Notes: generated by a model not told the origin, from the sequence alone. Counted from the stretch's first letter, positions 1 to 10,796 are shown. The stretch: 64,000 bases of DNA from Megalonaias nervosa (GCA_016617855.1 JAECUM010093700.1:1-64000); one strand, 5' to 3'. A program made the numbers and translations.

Positions 1-676
1 AGACTCAAATGTATTAATCGCAACCATCAGAGATGAAATTAACAAAAGTGTTGCTGATCGTTTAAAATCCACCGGTTACACAATGACAGGTAAACTCAAC
101 ACGAATGGAAATAAAATAGTTTCTTTGAGGGAACCGACATCCGACGAAGATGCAGCAACAAAGAAATATGTGGATGATATCACGTGAATATGTTTTTAAA
201 TGTTAGAAGAAATTTTCAACAACTCAGTAAAACCGCATAAGATTTCCTCGGTAATTCATTACTCGTTGATATTAAACTTTCTGATAATAATGCAAGAATC
301 AACGATATCATCAGTGGAATTCCTAATATCGTTCAAAAAACTAATCTGATTAAAATTCCTCACAAGCAGATCATCAATGTGGTATATACGGTATCATCAG
401 GATCATCAACATGGTCACAGCAAAATAACACTATCAACACACAGCGGAGGTCACTGGTGTGTATATGCTGTCTGTGTTCAGCGCTGCAAAATTTAGGATA
501 TTTACTACATTTCCAATGAGTCATTCAACCGATAATTTTTCTGGAACAGTGTCTATTGTGTTAAATAAAGATACCGAAGAAATATTTATATTGGAACCAT
601 CTGATAAAAAATAACCGCAGTGTCCTACTGGTGGTGTCTGGAATTCGTCGCTGAAATACCTCAATTGATTACTTAA
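1..676 (+). pseudogene. Fibre-like protein, C-terminal part (E1)
   Basis: Homologue of 42558-43475 in E2. The visible start encodes a stretch with KLNTNGNKIVSL followed by DAATKKYVDD. This pattern is typical of trimeric phage tail-fibre/collar shaft repeats, so the product is probably a receptor-binding or spike fibre. The frame is closed by a TGA at about 186-188, and the rest continues in other frames. The C-terminal block resembles the end of the E2 copy, finishing with TPQLI before TAA at 674-676. It lies 12 bases upstream of the membrane-protein gene in the same direction. Fibre function is inferred from the motif only. Confidence 0.6.
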
Positions 677-688
677 TAAAGAGTATAC

Positions 689-1135
689 ATGTCGGCAAAC
701 AAATACAGATACGAACAAGTGTGTTTGTTACGTACCCAACTGAAAAATATTATTGACAATTATACAGTAAAAATAAAAAAATATCGTCGACGTGTCGTTG
801 TTACTGATCTAATTGTTTATTCTGCATCTGCCGTAGTCTTTGGAATCGGTGTATTACTGTCTGCGGTAACAATGACATCGCCAGCAGTTGTAACAATGTG
901 TGTTTCAACCACAACAACAATTGCTGGTGTTCTGAATCTAATTGCAAAAATGATATCTACGTGTGTGGCTGATAAATTGCATGAATATCAAATATTACTC
1001 TCAGCGGCAACACAAGCACACGCCAAAGTATCATCGCTGATATCATCAGGACTCAGCGACAGGATAATATCAGATCAGGAATTCGCAGAAATGCTCCTGA
1101 TTTACAAATCAGGGGTTTCCAGTTTCCTTGACTAG
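689..1135 (+). CDS. Two-span membrane protein (E1)
   Basis: An open frame of 148 aa. A basic patch (KKYRRR, about residue 31) is followed by two hydrophobic segments (roughly 37-58 and 63-87) separated by a short turn. The C-terminal half is helical and polar and ends in an acidic/hydrophobic tail with DRIISDQEFAEM. The E2 homologue at 42063-42546 keeps the same layout and a recognisably similar tail. It sits between the fibre-like and penton-like genes in both elements, in the virion-gene direction, so a virion membrane or capsid-associated role is plausible. I do not recognise a catalytic domain. This is one of the few E1 frames without an internal stop. Confidence 0.6.
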   Translation: MSANKYRYEQVCLLRTQLKNIIDNYTVKIKKYRRRVVVTDLIVYSASAVVFGIGVLLSAVTMTSPAVVTMCVSTTTTIAGVLNLIAKMISTCVADKLHEYQILLSAATQAHAKVSSLISSGLSDRIISDQEFAEMLLIYKSGVSSFLD

Positions 1136-1194
1136 TCTAGGAACCTGACTGATACCAGGGAGTTACCTTGATTTAAAATCCTGATTTATTAATA

Positions 1195-2614
1195 ATGTCA
1201 AACGAATTACTGCAACAAATCTTCAATAATACAGCACCGCCAAAAACCACAATGATATCAGCGAGTTCAACCAATCCTGAATTTAGCATTAATTTTCCAA
1301 CTGCAATTCCAGCAAAAGAAATAGCACTAGCACAATTGCGAGTTTATTATAGTTGGAAGAATATTAGATCAAAGTCTTTTGGTGGATTACAACCAAACAA
1401 CTCGCTGATATTTGCAAATAAAAATAAGGACGATGGAACCCCAGATTGATAAGTAGTCAGTATTCCCACGGGCAGTTATCAAATCGATGATGAATTCCAA
1501 CGCCGGATTAAATCTATAACAGGCAAAGAATCCAGGATAGCCATTATTGTTCACAAACCAACATTATCTGCGGCGATTGAAATAAATTCACCGGATTATG
1601 CAGTAGATATATATCAATCATCGATTAGAACTGTATTAGGTTGGCCTGAGATTGCGCCGGTTTATATGGAACTACCAGAACCAAAACGAGATGAATTTCT
1701 TTTACCAAAACAATCATTTACAAATATTCCAAAATATCGAAAACAAAAACCATGGACACACTTTAATACAAATAATCAAATCTCTGCAGGATATAAATAA
1801 TTTCCAGATATAACAGGTTATTTACGTGGTATCGTATTACCAGATCTCACAAAACCCGACAATTATATTAAAGTAAAATTCGACGCAGAGTTTGTTAAAT
1901 CATTTAAAAAAGCAACTGAGTCTGAATATATTCAGACACACAATAACATAATGAATCTATTTACATCCATAACACAACATTACGATGAAGATGTAAAACA
2001 ACAAATCAACGAAAATATTAATCATGTAACGCATGTTCTCTCGGACCTGAAATATGTAAACAGAGTTATAATTGCAAATAAAAAAATACAAAGACGATTT
2101 AAAACATTTATTTTTAGACTATTATAAAAAATCAATCGATAAACAGACTGATGACGTCCTTTTACCTGAACTTGAATTCGATACAGGGAAATCAATCGGC
2201 AAAATCGTTAATGAATATTTTCCAAAAATTATCGATGCATGGAGAAAAATAAACCCACAACCAAGTATTCTCAGACACTTAATGATCCGTACTCGGGAGG
2301 TCGTAATGTCTCGCCGGGTATTGTTAATATCACATCAATTATCGCTGTCAATCTTGATTGTGACGTCTTTCATTGGCAGTTATCAAGTAAATCTTGAAAA
2401 CTCTAAGCAGGTCCAGCAAGGATATATTTTATATACATTTATGCCGCAAGTCCAGCCGGGATATTTGATTATATCAGAACCAATTAATCCTGTTTATCTG
2501 AGATGTCATAATCCGCTATTATCAAGGATACATTTCAAACTTACTGAACAGACGGGACACCTTCTGGATTTGCAGAATGATGTTTTGAGTATTAATTTGT
2601 ATGTGCGTTCGTAG
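1195..2614 (+). pseudogene. Penton/minor-capsid-like protein (E1)
   Basis: A ~470-codon gene starting MSNELLQQIFNN. It is broken by in-frame stops near 1447 and 1798 and by frameshifts around 2040-2150 and 2330-2390. The conserved layout against E2 (40603-42048) includes an N-terminal segment with a tyrosine-rich YYSWKNI, a GSYQI strand-turn motif, a repeated-looking second half (YILYTFMPQVQPGYLI), and a C-terminus ending DLQNDVLSINLYVR. In my recollection of this element class, such a protein accompanies the hexon-like major capsid protein and is a candidate penton/minor capsid protein. The sequence shows a beta-rich structural protein, but the penton assignment is an inference. It is followed by the AT-rich repeat tract. 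Confidence 0.55.
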
Positions 2615-2639
2615 AACAATACAACAGTTAACTAGAACA

Positions 2640-5230
2640 TATTATGACAGTTGTATGTGATATTATAACCAGCATAAAAAATAAATCTGATTCTGAATAA
2701 ATATTATAATCAGAATAAAATAAATATTATAATATGAATAAATATTATTATCAGAATTTAAAATAAATCTGATTCTGAATAAATATTATTATCAGAATAA
2801 AATATATATCAGAATCTGAGTAAATATTATTATCAGAATAATATTATTATCACATTAAAATAAATATCAGAATAAAATAAATCTGATTCTGTATAAATAT
2901 TATCAGAATAAATATTATAATCAGAATCTGAGTAAGTATTATAATCTGAATAACTATTATTATCAGAATAAATATTATAATCAGAATCTGAGTAGGTGTT
3001 AAAATCTGAATAAATATTATTATCAGAATCTGAGTACATATTATAATCAGAATCTTAGTAGGTATTACAATCTGAATAAATATTATTATCAGAATCTGAG
3101 TAAATATTATAATCAAAATCTGAGTAGATATTATAATCCGAATAAATATTATAATCAGAATCTGAGTAAATATTATTATCAGAATAAATATTGTAATCAG
3201 AATCTGAGTAAATATTATAATCTGAATAAATATTATTATCAGAATCTGAGTAAATATTATAATCAAAATCTGAGTAGATATTATAATCCGAATAAATATT
3301 ATAATCAGAATCTGAGTAAATATTATTATCAGAATAAATATTGTAATCAGAATCTGAGTAAATATTATAATCTGAATAAATATTATTATCAGAATAAATA
3401 TTATAATCTAAATAAATATTATAATCTGAATAAATATTAAATATTATGATCATAAATATTATTATCTGAATAAATATAATAATCAGATAAAATATTATTA
3501 TCTGAATAAATATTATAATCAGAATAAAAATAAAATCTGCTTCTGAATAAATATTATTATCAGAATAAAAATAAATCAGAATGTGAGTAAATATTATAAT
3601 CAAAATAAATATTAATATCACAATAAAAATAAATCTGATTCTGAGTAAATATTATAATCTGAATTAATATTAATATTATTATCTGAATAAATATCATAAT
3701 CAGAATAAAAATAAATCTGATTCTGAATAAATATTATTATCAGAATAAAAATAAATCAGAATCTGAGTAAATATTATAATCAGAATAAATATGAATATTA
3801 TGATCTGAATAAATATTATAATCAGAATAAATATTAATATTTTAATCTGAATAAATATTATTATCTGAATAAATATTATAATCTGAATAAATATTAATCT
3901 GATTCTGAATAATTATTATAATCTGAATAAATGTCATTATCTGAATAAATATTATTATCTGAATAAAAATAAATCTGATTCTGAATAATGATTATAATCT
4001 GAATACAAATAAATCAGAATCTGAATAAATATTATAATCAGAATAAATATTAATATTATTATCTGAATAAATATTAATATTATTATCTGAATAAAGAAAT
4101 TAATATTATTATTATCAGAATAAAGTAATGTTATTATAATCTGATTCTGAATAAATATTAATATTATTATCAGAATAAATATTATTATCTGAATGAAAAA
4201 TAAATATTATTATCAGAATAACAATAAATCTGATTCTCAATAATTATTATAATCTTAATAAAAATTAATATTATTACCTGAAAAAAACAAATATTATTAT
4301 TATCAGATTAAAAAATTGTTATTAAAATCTTGTTCTGAATAAATATTAATATTATTATCTGAATAAATATTATAATCTGATTCTGCATAAATATTATAAA
4401 CAGAATAAAAATAAATATTATTATCTGAATAAATAATTCTGCATAAATATTATAATCTGAATAAAAATAAATCTGATTTTGAATAAATATCATAATCTGA
4501 ATAAAATTAAATATTATTATCTGAATAAATGATTCTGCATAAATATGATAATCTGAATAAAAATAAATCTAATTTTGAATAAATATCATAATCTGAATAA
4601 AATTAAATATTATTATCTGAATAAATGATTCTGCATAAATATGATAATCTGAATAAAAATAAATCTGATTCTGAATAAATATCATAATCAGAGAAAAATA
4701 AATGTTATTATCTGATTCTGAGTAAATATATTATCTGAATAATATTAATATTATTATCTGAATCCGAATAAATATTTTCATCTGATTCTGCATAAATATT
4801 ATTATCTGAGTAAACGATTCTGAATAAATATGAGTCTGAATAAATATCATAATCAGAATAAAAATAAATATTATTATCTGAGTAAATATCATAATCAAAA
4901 TAAAAATAAATATTATTATCTGAATAAGTATGATTCTGAATAAATCATAATCAGAATAAATATTATTATCTGAGTTGAATAAAAATAAATATTATTATCT
5001 GAATAAATATCAAAATTAGAATAAAAATAAATGTTATTATCTGAATAAATATGATTCTGAATCAATATCATAATGAGAATAAAAATAAATATTATTATTT
5101 GATTCTGCATAAATATGATTCTGAATATATCATAAATGAATAAATCAGACTAAAAATAAAAATAAATATTATTATCTGAATAAAAATAATATTGAATAAA
5201 TCGAATAAAAATAAATTTTAAAAAATAGCA
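2640..5230. repeat. AT-rich degenerate tandem repeat, 18/24-bp units
   Basis: About 2.6 kb built from variants of AATAAATATTATTATCAGAA and CTGATTCTGAATAAATATT. Dominant unit lengths are 18 and 24 bp, both multiples of three, so minus-strand frames stay open for long runs and read as repeats of NIYSD and SDSDY. A recent higher-order duplication with a 150-bp period is visible: 3111-3239 matches 3261-3389 without a difference that I can see. The same motif occupies the equivalent place in E2 at 39985-40560 but is only ~0.6 kb there. The ORFs in it are probably by-products of a frame-preserving minisatellite. Confidence 0.9.
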
Positions 5231-5243
5231 AAAGAGGAGTACC

Positions 5244-5537
5244 TCACGTGCGAGTTGATGACGTCGGATATATATCTTTTTGGGTAATTGTTATATTTTT
5301 TTTTTTTCTCATTGCAATTGTTGGATCGCTAAGCGCGATAGGGGTAATAAAAACACCCAATAAGTGAACCTTGGGCACTTTGAGGTTCATGGGTGCCAGG
5401 CAAGTTACACCTGGAATTATAGGGTTGTTTTTTTTTTTTACAATCACCCATACACAAGTATATATCTCATCATCAATTTCCTCGTCATTTAATTTATTAA
5501 TTTCAGAAATAATTGCATGAATATTTTCGGAATGCAT
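5244..5537 (-). CDS. Small conserved ORF beside the repeat tract (E1)
   Basis: A 97-aa open frame beginning MHSENIHAIISEINKL. The E2 counterpart, on the equivalent strand at 39506, begins MNHENINVIISAIEKL. This shared N-terminus at the same relative position is the main evidence that it is a real gene. The rest of the two proteins diverges, and the E1 frame runs through two poly-A/T stretches that encode runs of lysine, so the C-terminal half may be frame-damaged. Both copies end next to the YSD-type repeat. Function unknown. Confidence 0.45.
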   Translation of the reverse strand: MHSENIHAIISEINKLNDEEIDDEIYTCVWVIVKKKNNPIIPGVTCLAPMNLKVPKVHLLGVFITPIALSDPTIAMRKKKNITITQKDIYPTSSTRT

Positions 5538-5972
5538 AATATAATAAATATTTTGTTTAAAATAAAAATATTTTCTGAATCTGAATAAAAATATTTATTA
5601 TATACATTTCTGCCCTTGTTAAAATACATTGCAGTCTCAAGCTCGCCAGAGAACCATGTGTACAGATATGTGACAATGGTGCGTGGATCGATACAACGGC
5701 TTAAATTACTCTAGCTCGCAGACAGGGTTATTTCTGCCTTCTGCAGTCTGAACGAATATAAAACAATCGATAATGACTCGTTTGTCAAAAATTAATGTCG
5801 TAATATCACATCCCTCAGCCAGCCTATATCGTGGAATATTTATTTGTCCATTCTGCGATCTCTAATTATATAATGATTGTATACATTCCTCACCGACGAT
5901 AGAAGAGTTATTTATTCATTCTAAGGGTTCTATCGATGTCGAATTTATTGCTTTGTAACATTACGCAATAAC

Positions 5973-6024
5973 AAGGGAGATAACTGCTTGATTACTATAG
6001 TTGGAAGGCAGGGTTATCTCCCTT
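5973..6024. repeat. Inverted repeat hairpin with AAGGGAGATAAC arms
   Basis: Arm AAGGGAGATAAC at 5973-5984 pairs exactly with GTTATCTCCCTT at 6013-6024, leaving a 28-base loop. The motif recurs at 38248 and in partial form at 14250-14300 and 62880. It looks like a short foldback repeat rather than an element-specific signal. Confidence 0.7.
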
Positions 6025-6460
6025 CATAATTTGCGGTGTAAAATATTTGATAAAGATAAAAATATTTCTGAATCACCCTTCATAATATTACTTATTTGTC
6101 TGCTTTCTGCAGTCTGGCAAATTTATCTTGTAATCGTCCTCGAGCTAACCCATCTCGGGAAGAGGATTTAATAGATTGCATTTTTTTGTGAAAATCCATG
6201 ATAAAATTTATCTATATTTCTCATCTTTTTTAACCATCCTCCATTGTTTCAATTGTAAGTTTACAAGATGGCGCTGGAATATCACTCATCTGAAATTTCT
6301 TCGAGTTAAAATCATCATTGGTCAGTATCAAAGTCTTCATTGTGACATTTTTATACACAAATATTTATTTAATTATTTTCCCTCCCCTTGTAAGATTGAT
6401 TGGCAGAATTGTCCTAGTATACATATATCATTGTACTGGTAAAAAAAATTATTATAAATC

Positions 6461-6505
6461 GGGATAACTCTAGCGGAGAAAGCGCTTGCTTGAAGGAGTT
6501 ATCCC
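6461..6505. repeat. Inverted repeat hairpin with GGGATAACTC arms
   Basis: GGGATAACTC at 6461-6470 pairs with GAGTTATCCC at 6496-6505 across a 25-base loop. It is a variant of the hairpin at 5973-6024. Confidence 0.65.
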
Positions 6506-6562
6506 CTTGATGTATCTGATACTGAAACGTGATTTTTTTTTGTTCAAATTTCTTCGAAAATG

Positions 6563-7033
6563 CTAATTTTCTTTATGATTTGCGACAAAATATATTGAAG
6601 CACTGCGAATACCAAAATATTTGCCAGCTGTATATGTCGATGGAAATATTATTTCTTCGCCTGTCTCTACATTTACGGATTTAATCACTTTGGGAAATTT
6701 ACTATGTTTCCCAGTATTTCCAAATTGTAAATTCTGACTCTGTTATCCTTGGATCTGAAGAGTTATCCTTTGGATCTGAATTAATATGATCAATCAAAAG
6801 ACCCTTTTCTATTACCCCGTAAAAACACTTGTACACGAAACTATGACAGAGATAACATTTTTTCCAACAGCAAATATAAGATAACCAGTATTAATGGCAA
6901 CTCCATTTACTGGTTTATTTAATCGACAGTTCCTGATTACACCGTCACGAGATGCCTCATAATTCTTGATGATAGGATGTTTCCCAAATTCATTTTGTTC
7001 CACTTCTATAATAATATTATTTGTGTAAATCAT
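6563..7033 (-). pseudogene. HNH homing-type endonuclease (E1)
   Basis: Begins MIYTNNIIIEVEQNEFG at 7033. An N-terminal recognition-like segment (YEASRDGVIRN) resembles NUMOD-type modules. Further on, LLIDHINSDPKDNS is the core HNH signature (D-H-I-N with a following Asn). A C-terminal block with VNVETGEEIIFPS and AGKYFGI resembles the DNA-binding repeat at the end of many homing nucleases. Frameshifts occur near 6840 and 6690. The E2 homologue at 37374-37981 keeps IDHIDRDRKNNS. The start codon overlaps the stop of the zinc-ribbon gene as TAATG, in both elements. Role: a selfish or genome-mobility nuclease, by inference. Confidence 0.65.
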
Positions 7034-7299
7034 TATTTTGAAAATCTGACGAGACAATCTTCGGCAGTTTTTATGGGAGATTCGACTCCATCGGCGCTAT
7101 TTTTGTTATCATAATATCGTTTCAGCTCTCTGTATTGTTTACCACCACATTGCACACACAGTCGGGTTTCTCTTCTAACCCCAACATCACATCGTAAACA
7201 CGGTTTTGGTCCTAGACTCCTGTGCCAAATTCTTTGCATATGATATCCACATAATTCATTTACGCATGCTTTGTTACAAGGAGCTGTATAACCAATCAT
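7033..7299 (-). CDS. Small zinc-ribbon protein (E1)
   Basis: An 88-aa open frame. Cysteines and histidines fall in a clear metal-binding pattern: PCNKACVNELCGYHM near residue 7-21, then CLRC and CVQC pairs around residues 38 and 50. The C-terminus is basic and polar. The E2 homologue at 37109-37374 keeps all of these cysteines. It is transcribed divergently from the PolB gene across an 84-base gap and is stop/start-coupled to the HNH gene downstream. A DNA- or protein-binding regulator is plausible; no enzyme domain is seen. Confidence 0.65.
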   Translation of the reverse strand: MIGYTAPCNKACVNELCGYHMQRIWHRSLGPKPCLRCDVGVRRETRLCVQCGGKQYRELKRYYDNKNSADGVESPIKTAEDCLVRFSK

Positions 7300-7383
7300 G
7301 AGCTACCTGCATTTATTCTTTGTTTGAATCATTATATAATATTTTATACTTCAGTTTCAATATATATTTGTCTTAATTATAAT
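7300..7383. promoter_or_regulatory. Divergent intergenic region, zinc-ribbon / PolB
   Basis: An 84-base gap between two divergently oriented genes, very AT-rich, with TATA-like ATTATATAATATTTTATA. The same arrangement exists in E2 (37025-37108). It is the natural place for a bidirectional promoter, but no initiator or factor site can be proven from sequence. Confidence 0.35.
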
Positions 7384-9493
7384 ATGGAGGAGTTTGAGAG
7401 ATTATCCGTAATTAAACCTTCTAAATCCAGATCTAATCTTGACAAACTGCCGGAATCTAAATTTAGTTTTCCGATGCACGATCTGGCTTTGGTAAATAAA
7501 GATATAACTGATCGTATCCGTGAAGCCAAGAGGGAATTTCGCGACGATGGTACGGCTCATGTGTGGTCAACATTCAGAATCATGAGTGTTGTAGATGCTA
7601 GAATGAATGATGAGCGAGGAAGGAAGATTATTAACTATCTCGACAATCAAAGATATTTTATTCTAATAAAATTTATTGTGCAGACAGACGACGGCATTTG
7701 TATTATCCGTGACAAACGTGACCATGTCCGCCTGACACAGTCAGGACACACTGGAAATAATTCCAAACCAGGAGCATTGACTAGTATTTACAAACCATAT
7801 TATGAACGAGCGTATCCTGTGACTGCATTTGTTTATGGTATATATATCCGCTAAATGATAAACCTAGTGTTTATGATCTTAAACCGATGAACACTGTCCC
7901 TGACAGAGTCAATGATAAATTGTGTAGCCGAGCGAATTACAGAACACTTCACAAACGCGATGGGTGGAAAAGGTTTAACGGATTTACGACGTAAAAAGTA
8001 AATAAGTGGGCAGAAACAATTAAAGATACCGGAGAGTCTATTAAAGATGTCGCTGAACTAGGAAAAAAATTGAAATTCCCAATAACAGTGAAAACACTAA
8101 CCGGAGAGATTTTGTACGAATCTAAATATAAATCAAGAGGAGCTCCGATAACGATTATTGATCATAACGCACATGCATGGACATCGGCCGTAACAATATT
8201 TCCACGAGATCGAACTGTTAAATTATATAATGATTATATCTTTGATTTTACCAGAAATATTAGTAAGAGTGACCCTGTATCCGTGTGGTTATTTCAGAGT
8301 TCAGAATCTGTGTATGATCAGTTTGTCTGTCCTAATGGAGAAATTTATCGTGCAGAATCACTCCACGAAGAAATGAAAAAAATTGCTATAAAATATACTC
8401 CTGACAATATCTTGACAGAGTCAGAAGTTGAACAATTAATGAATAATTGTTTCACCGTTCCATTAATTGTTGCACATGCTGCTCAAGAAGAATTCATGGT
8501 CACCGACAAGATCGGAATTTCTTGTTGATATTCAACGTAGCTGTATCGAATACAGACACGGCGGATGGTGGAATACTAAATACGATTATAGGAATGTTAT
8601 TTCGGTTGATATGGTAGCATGTTAACCTGGAAGTTATCTTGGATACAGAGAGTGTTCTGAATACTTTAATAGATTTGGACTTCCAACACACGAAAAGACC
8701 AGGGGTGCGATAAATGGTCCCTTACCAGATTTTGATTTAACTGGATTTGCTTGTATTGAATCATTCGAGTTTGCACTAAATCTCCATCCGATTGTTTATG
8801 TTTGGTTTTGAAGACATTTCTCAGAAAAATACTGTGCTCCAATAGTACTATTACGATACATGGATGATGTAGCGATATTGATATCATTAGTTGTAAGTGA
8901 AGCGATAATAACATATCGTCTGCAAAAACAAGTTTGGTTACCAGAGCCAAAGAAATATTCCCTGACAGAGTCAGGTGATGAAAATCCTGATATGACTGAT
9001 TATGAAAATAAGGTTGCAAAAGATCTCGGCAGAAAAATAATTGGTAAATTTACTCAGGGTAGTTCATGCAATCCTAAACGACATTGTACAAGATTAATTA
9101 TGGACGATGTTGAACTCGATTTTATAATTGCTGATACAACAGAGAAAGGTACATTCATAAGTCGAAGTAATGCTTATTTGTCAAACTGAACTAAAATAGG
9201 TACCATTGTGAGCTATATTGATGGTGAGTCACCGCAGTTTACTCATTTAAGATCGTCGATGCTCGCTTACGTTTCGATAAATTTATTATCAATGATTTCC
9301 TGTGATCGCGGTTAGAGTCGCCACGGGTTCATTTTATATAAATAAAAAATATACGGATTTGTTAAAACCATTACTTGGCGGTAATGAATTCTGGGCTGAA
9401 TGGAGAATAAAACAAGAAAATATACTTGGTTATTCTGAATCCGCCGACGTTGAAATCAAGGAAATATATTACAAGAATAATAATCAAATATGA
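7384..9493 (+). pseudogene. polB: Family B DNA polymerase (E1)
   Basis: A protein-primed-type polymerase of Polintons that would copy the linear element. It starts MEEFERLSVIKPSKS at 7384. The N-terminal ~155 codons are open, then stops and shifts follow near 7853, 7996 and 8525. Motif A is seen as DMVAC followed by a stop codon where E2 has tyrosine. A KIIGKFTQG segment matches motif B, and motif C reads VATGSFYINK, where E2 has VATDSFYINK, so one catalytic aspartate is replaced by glycine. A further stop is at 9187-9189. The only thing separating it from the helicase is a TGA at 9491-9493, after which the same frame continues. The E2 copy spans 34951-37024. Confidence 0.85.
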
Positions 9494-10573
9494 AAATCAT
9501 CGGCACCATCTGTGTATGATCCTGTGGCCACACATAAAACCGTTTATCTCAATGGGTGTGGTGGTTCTGGTAAAACAACGCTTGTGATTGAATTATTCTT
9601 GAATATCTGTTCAGATATGATTGTTTTGACACCTTCACATAAACTCGTCAGAGAAATGAATGAACGAAGAGTAAAATCTCAAACCTATCATATTTTTTTC
9701 AGATGGTGCGGAGACGCATGGGCTCCTGAACGAATGGGTGAAAAATACGTTCCTGGAATTATTATCTGGGATGAAATTTGTACGGTATCGTTGGAAGTAT
9801 TAAAGATATTTCTTGATTGGTTATTGACGAAAAATACTGCTGTGATAATGTGTGGTGATCATAGTCAATCGCCACCTTTTGTTGGACAGTGTCGGCACGA
9901 ATGGTTAAAAACATTCGTAGATTATTACGAAGAAATAACCGATGACCATAGAGCTATTGATGAACCACTGAAAAAATTTAAAAAGTTAATCAGACTGCAG
10001 CCAGATAAAATACAGTGTGAGATAATGCTTGAAATAATTCCAGAAACTCTGATGAATTGATTTTTGGAATTTGTGGTGGCCATTTGATTTGATAGTTGCA
10101 AGTAGAAAGATAGTTCGTGATACACTGCAAGAGAAATTATTTCTGCTACATAAAGAAAAGTTTTCATATCTACCTGTACCATTGTGTTATCGCCCAGCGG
10201 ATACGCGACGACAGAATATTAAGTTGAAATTCCAGGAATTAATGAGAAACAAAATCTTGTACTAAATGATATTGTTCTAGTTCCTGTTGATGTTGTTGAG
10301 AGCGCGTCAACGATGGAGAAAACTCCAATGACACTAGGGTACGCTGTAACGATTCATTCGTCACAAGGATTAACTATTTCTGATACAAATATTTGGATTA
10401 TTGATGATCGGATCAAATGGAAAAATTTAGTTTATCTCTCAGTGTCTCGAGTCAGAAGAATATCTCAACTGCGAAGGGTTGTCATAGACAATGATGATAT
10501 AGTCGCTGACGATATCAGCGACGAAGTTGTGAAGAAAATATTTTCTGGTTATAAACAACTCGACAAAAAATAA
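9494..10573 (+). pseudogene. SF1 (Pif1/RecD-like) helicase domain (E1)
   Basis: A P-loop NTPase of helicase superfamily 1 that would unwind DNA during replication. Walker A is intact (GCGGSGKTTL), Walker B is IIIWDEIC, and motif III reads CGDHSQSPPF. The C-terminal helicase half contains VTIHSSQGLTI and a segment VSRVRRISQLRRV. Stops fall at 10058-10060 and near 10262, with a frame change between them. Upstream it is in frame with the PolB ORF apart from one TGA, and the E2 copy is open across that boundary, so the ancestral product was a PolB-helicase fusion. Downstream, an A-run at 10565-10571 separates it from the HNH domain in another frame. Confidence 0.85.
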
Positions 10574-10604
10574 TCGCGATTTTGATATTGATGCTGAATT
10601 TATT

Positions 10605-10796
10605 ATGACACTGAAAGAACGACAGAATAATCATTGTGCAAGTTGTAACACAGTAATGTTGTGGCAGTGTTCGAATAATAATCCAAGACAGTTTACCGTA
10701 GATAGAATTAATAGTAGTCTTGGTCACACGCACGAAAATGTGATGCTGACCTGTCTTGTGTGCAATCGACTTCGGGGCGCCAGTTTACAAAAGTGA
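10605..10796 (+). CDS. HNH nuclease domain downstream of helicase (E1)
   Basis: A 63-codon frame with a canonical HNH core. CASC at the N-terminus and CLVC near the C-terminus form the structural zinc pairs, and FTVDRINSSLGH carries the D-R-I-N version of the His-Asn-His motif. Reading upstream in the same frame gives a further ~13 residues without a Met, up to the poly-A tract that ends the helicase frame. It is therefore probably the C-terminal domain of the polymerase-helicase polyprotein, knocked out of frame. The stop overlaps the convergent integrase gene by 12 bases. Confidence 0.75.
   Translation: MTLKERQNNHCASCNTVMLWQCSNNNPRQFTVDRINSSLGHTHENVMLTCLVCNRLRGASLQK

Larger units (their letters stand above)
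5540..6560. other. Non-coding interior of E1 with two hairpins
   Basis: No convincing gene. The stretch lies between the small ORF and the HNH gene. It contains two GGGAGATAAC-type inverted repeats (5973-6024 and 6461-6505), one poly-T stretch near 6530 and general AT-rich sequence. The open frame at 6176-6442 has no homologue in E2 and looks like chance. Confidence 0.6.

Noticed and set aside
3055..3621. 188-codon minus-strand frame of Asn/Ile/Tyr/Ser/Asp repeats as a protein gene
   Set aside because: It lies wholly within a tandem repeat whose unit length is a multiple of three; openness is expected. Kept as a finding, not as a CDS.
6176..6442. 88-codon plus-strand frame in E1
   Set aside because: No E2 counterpart and no domain; chance in AT-rich DNA.
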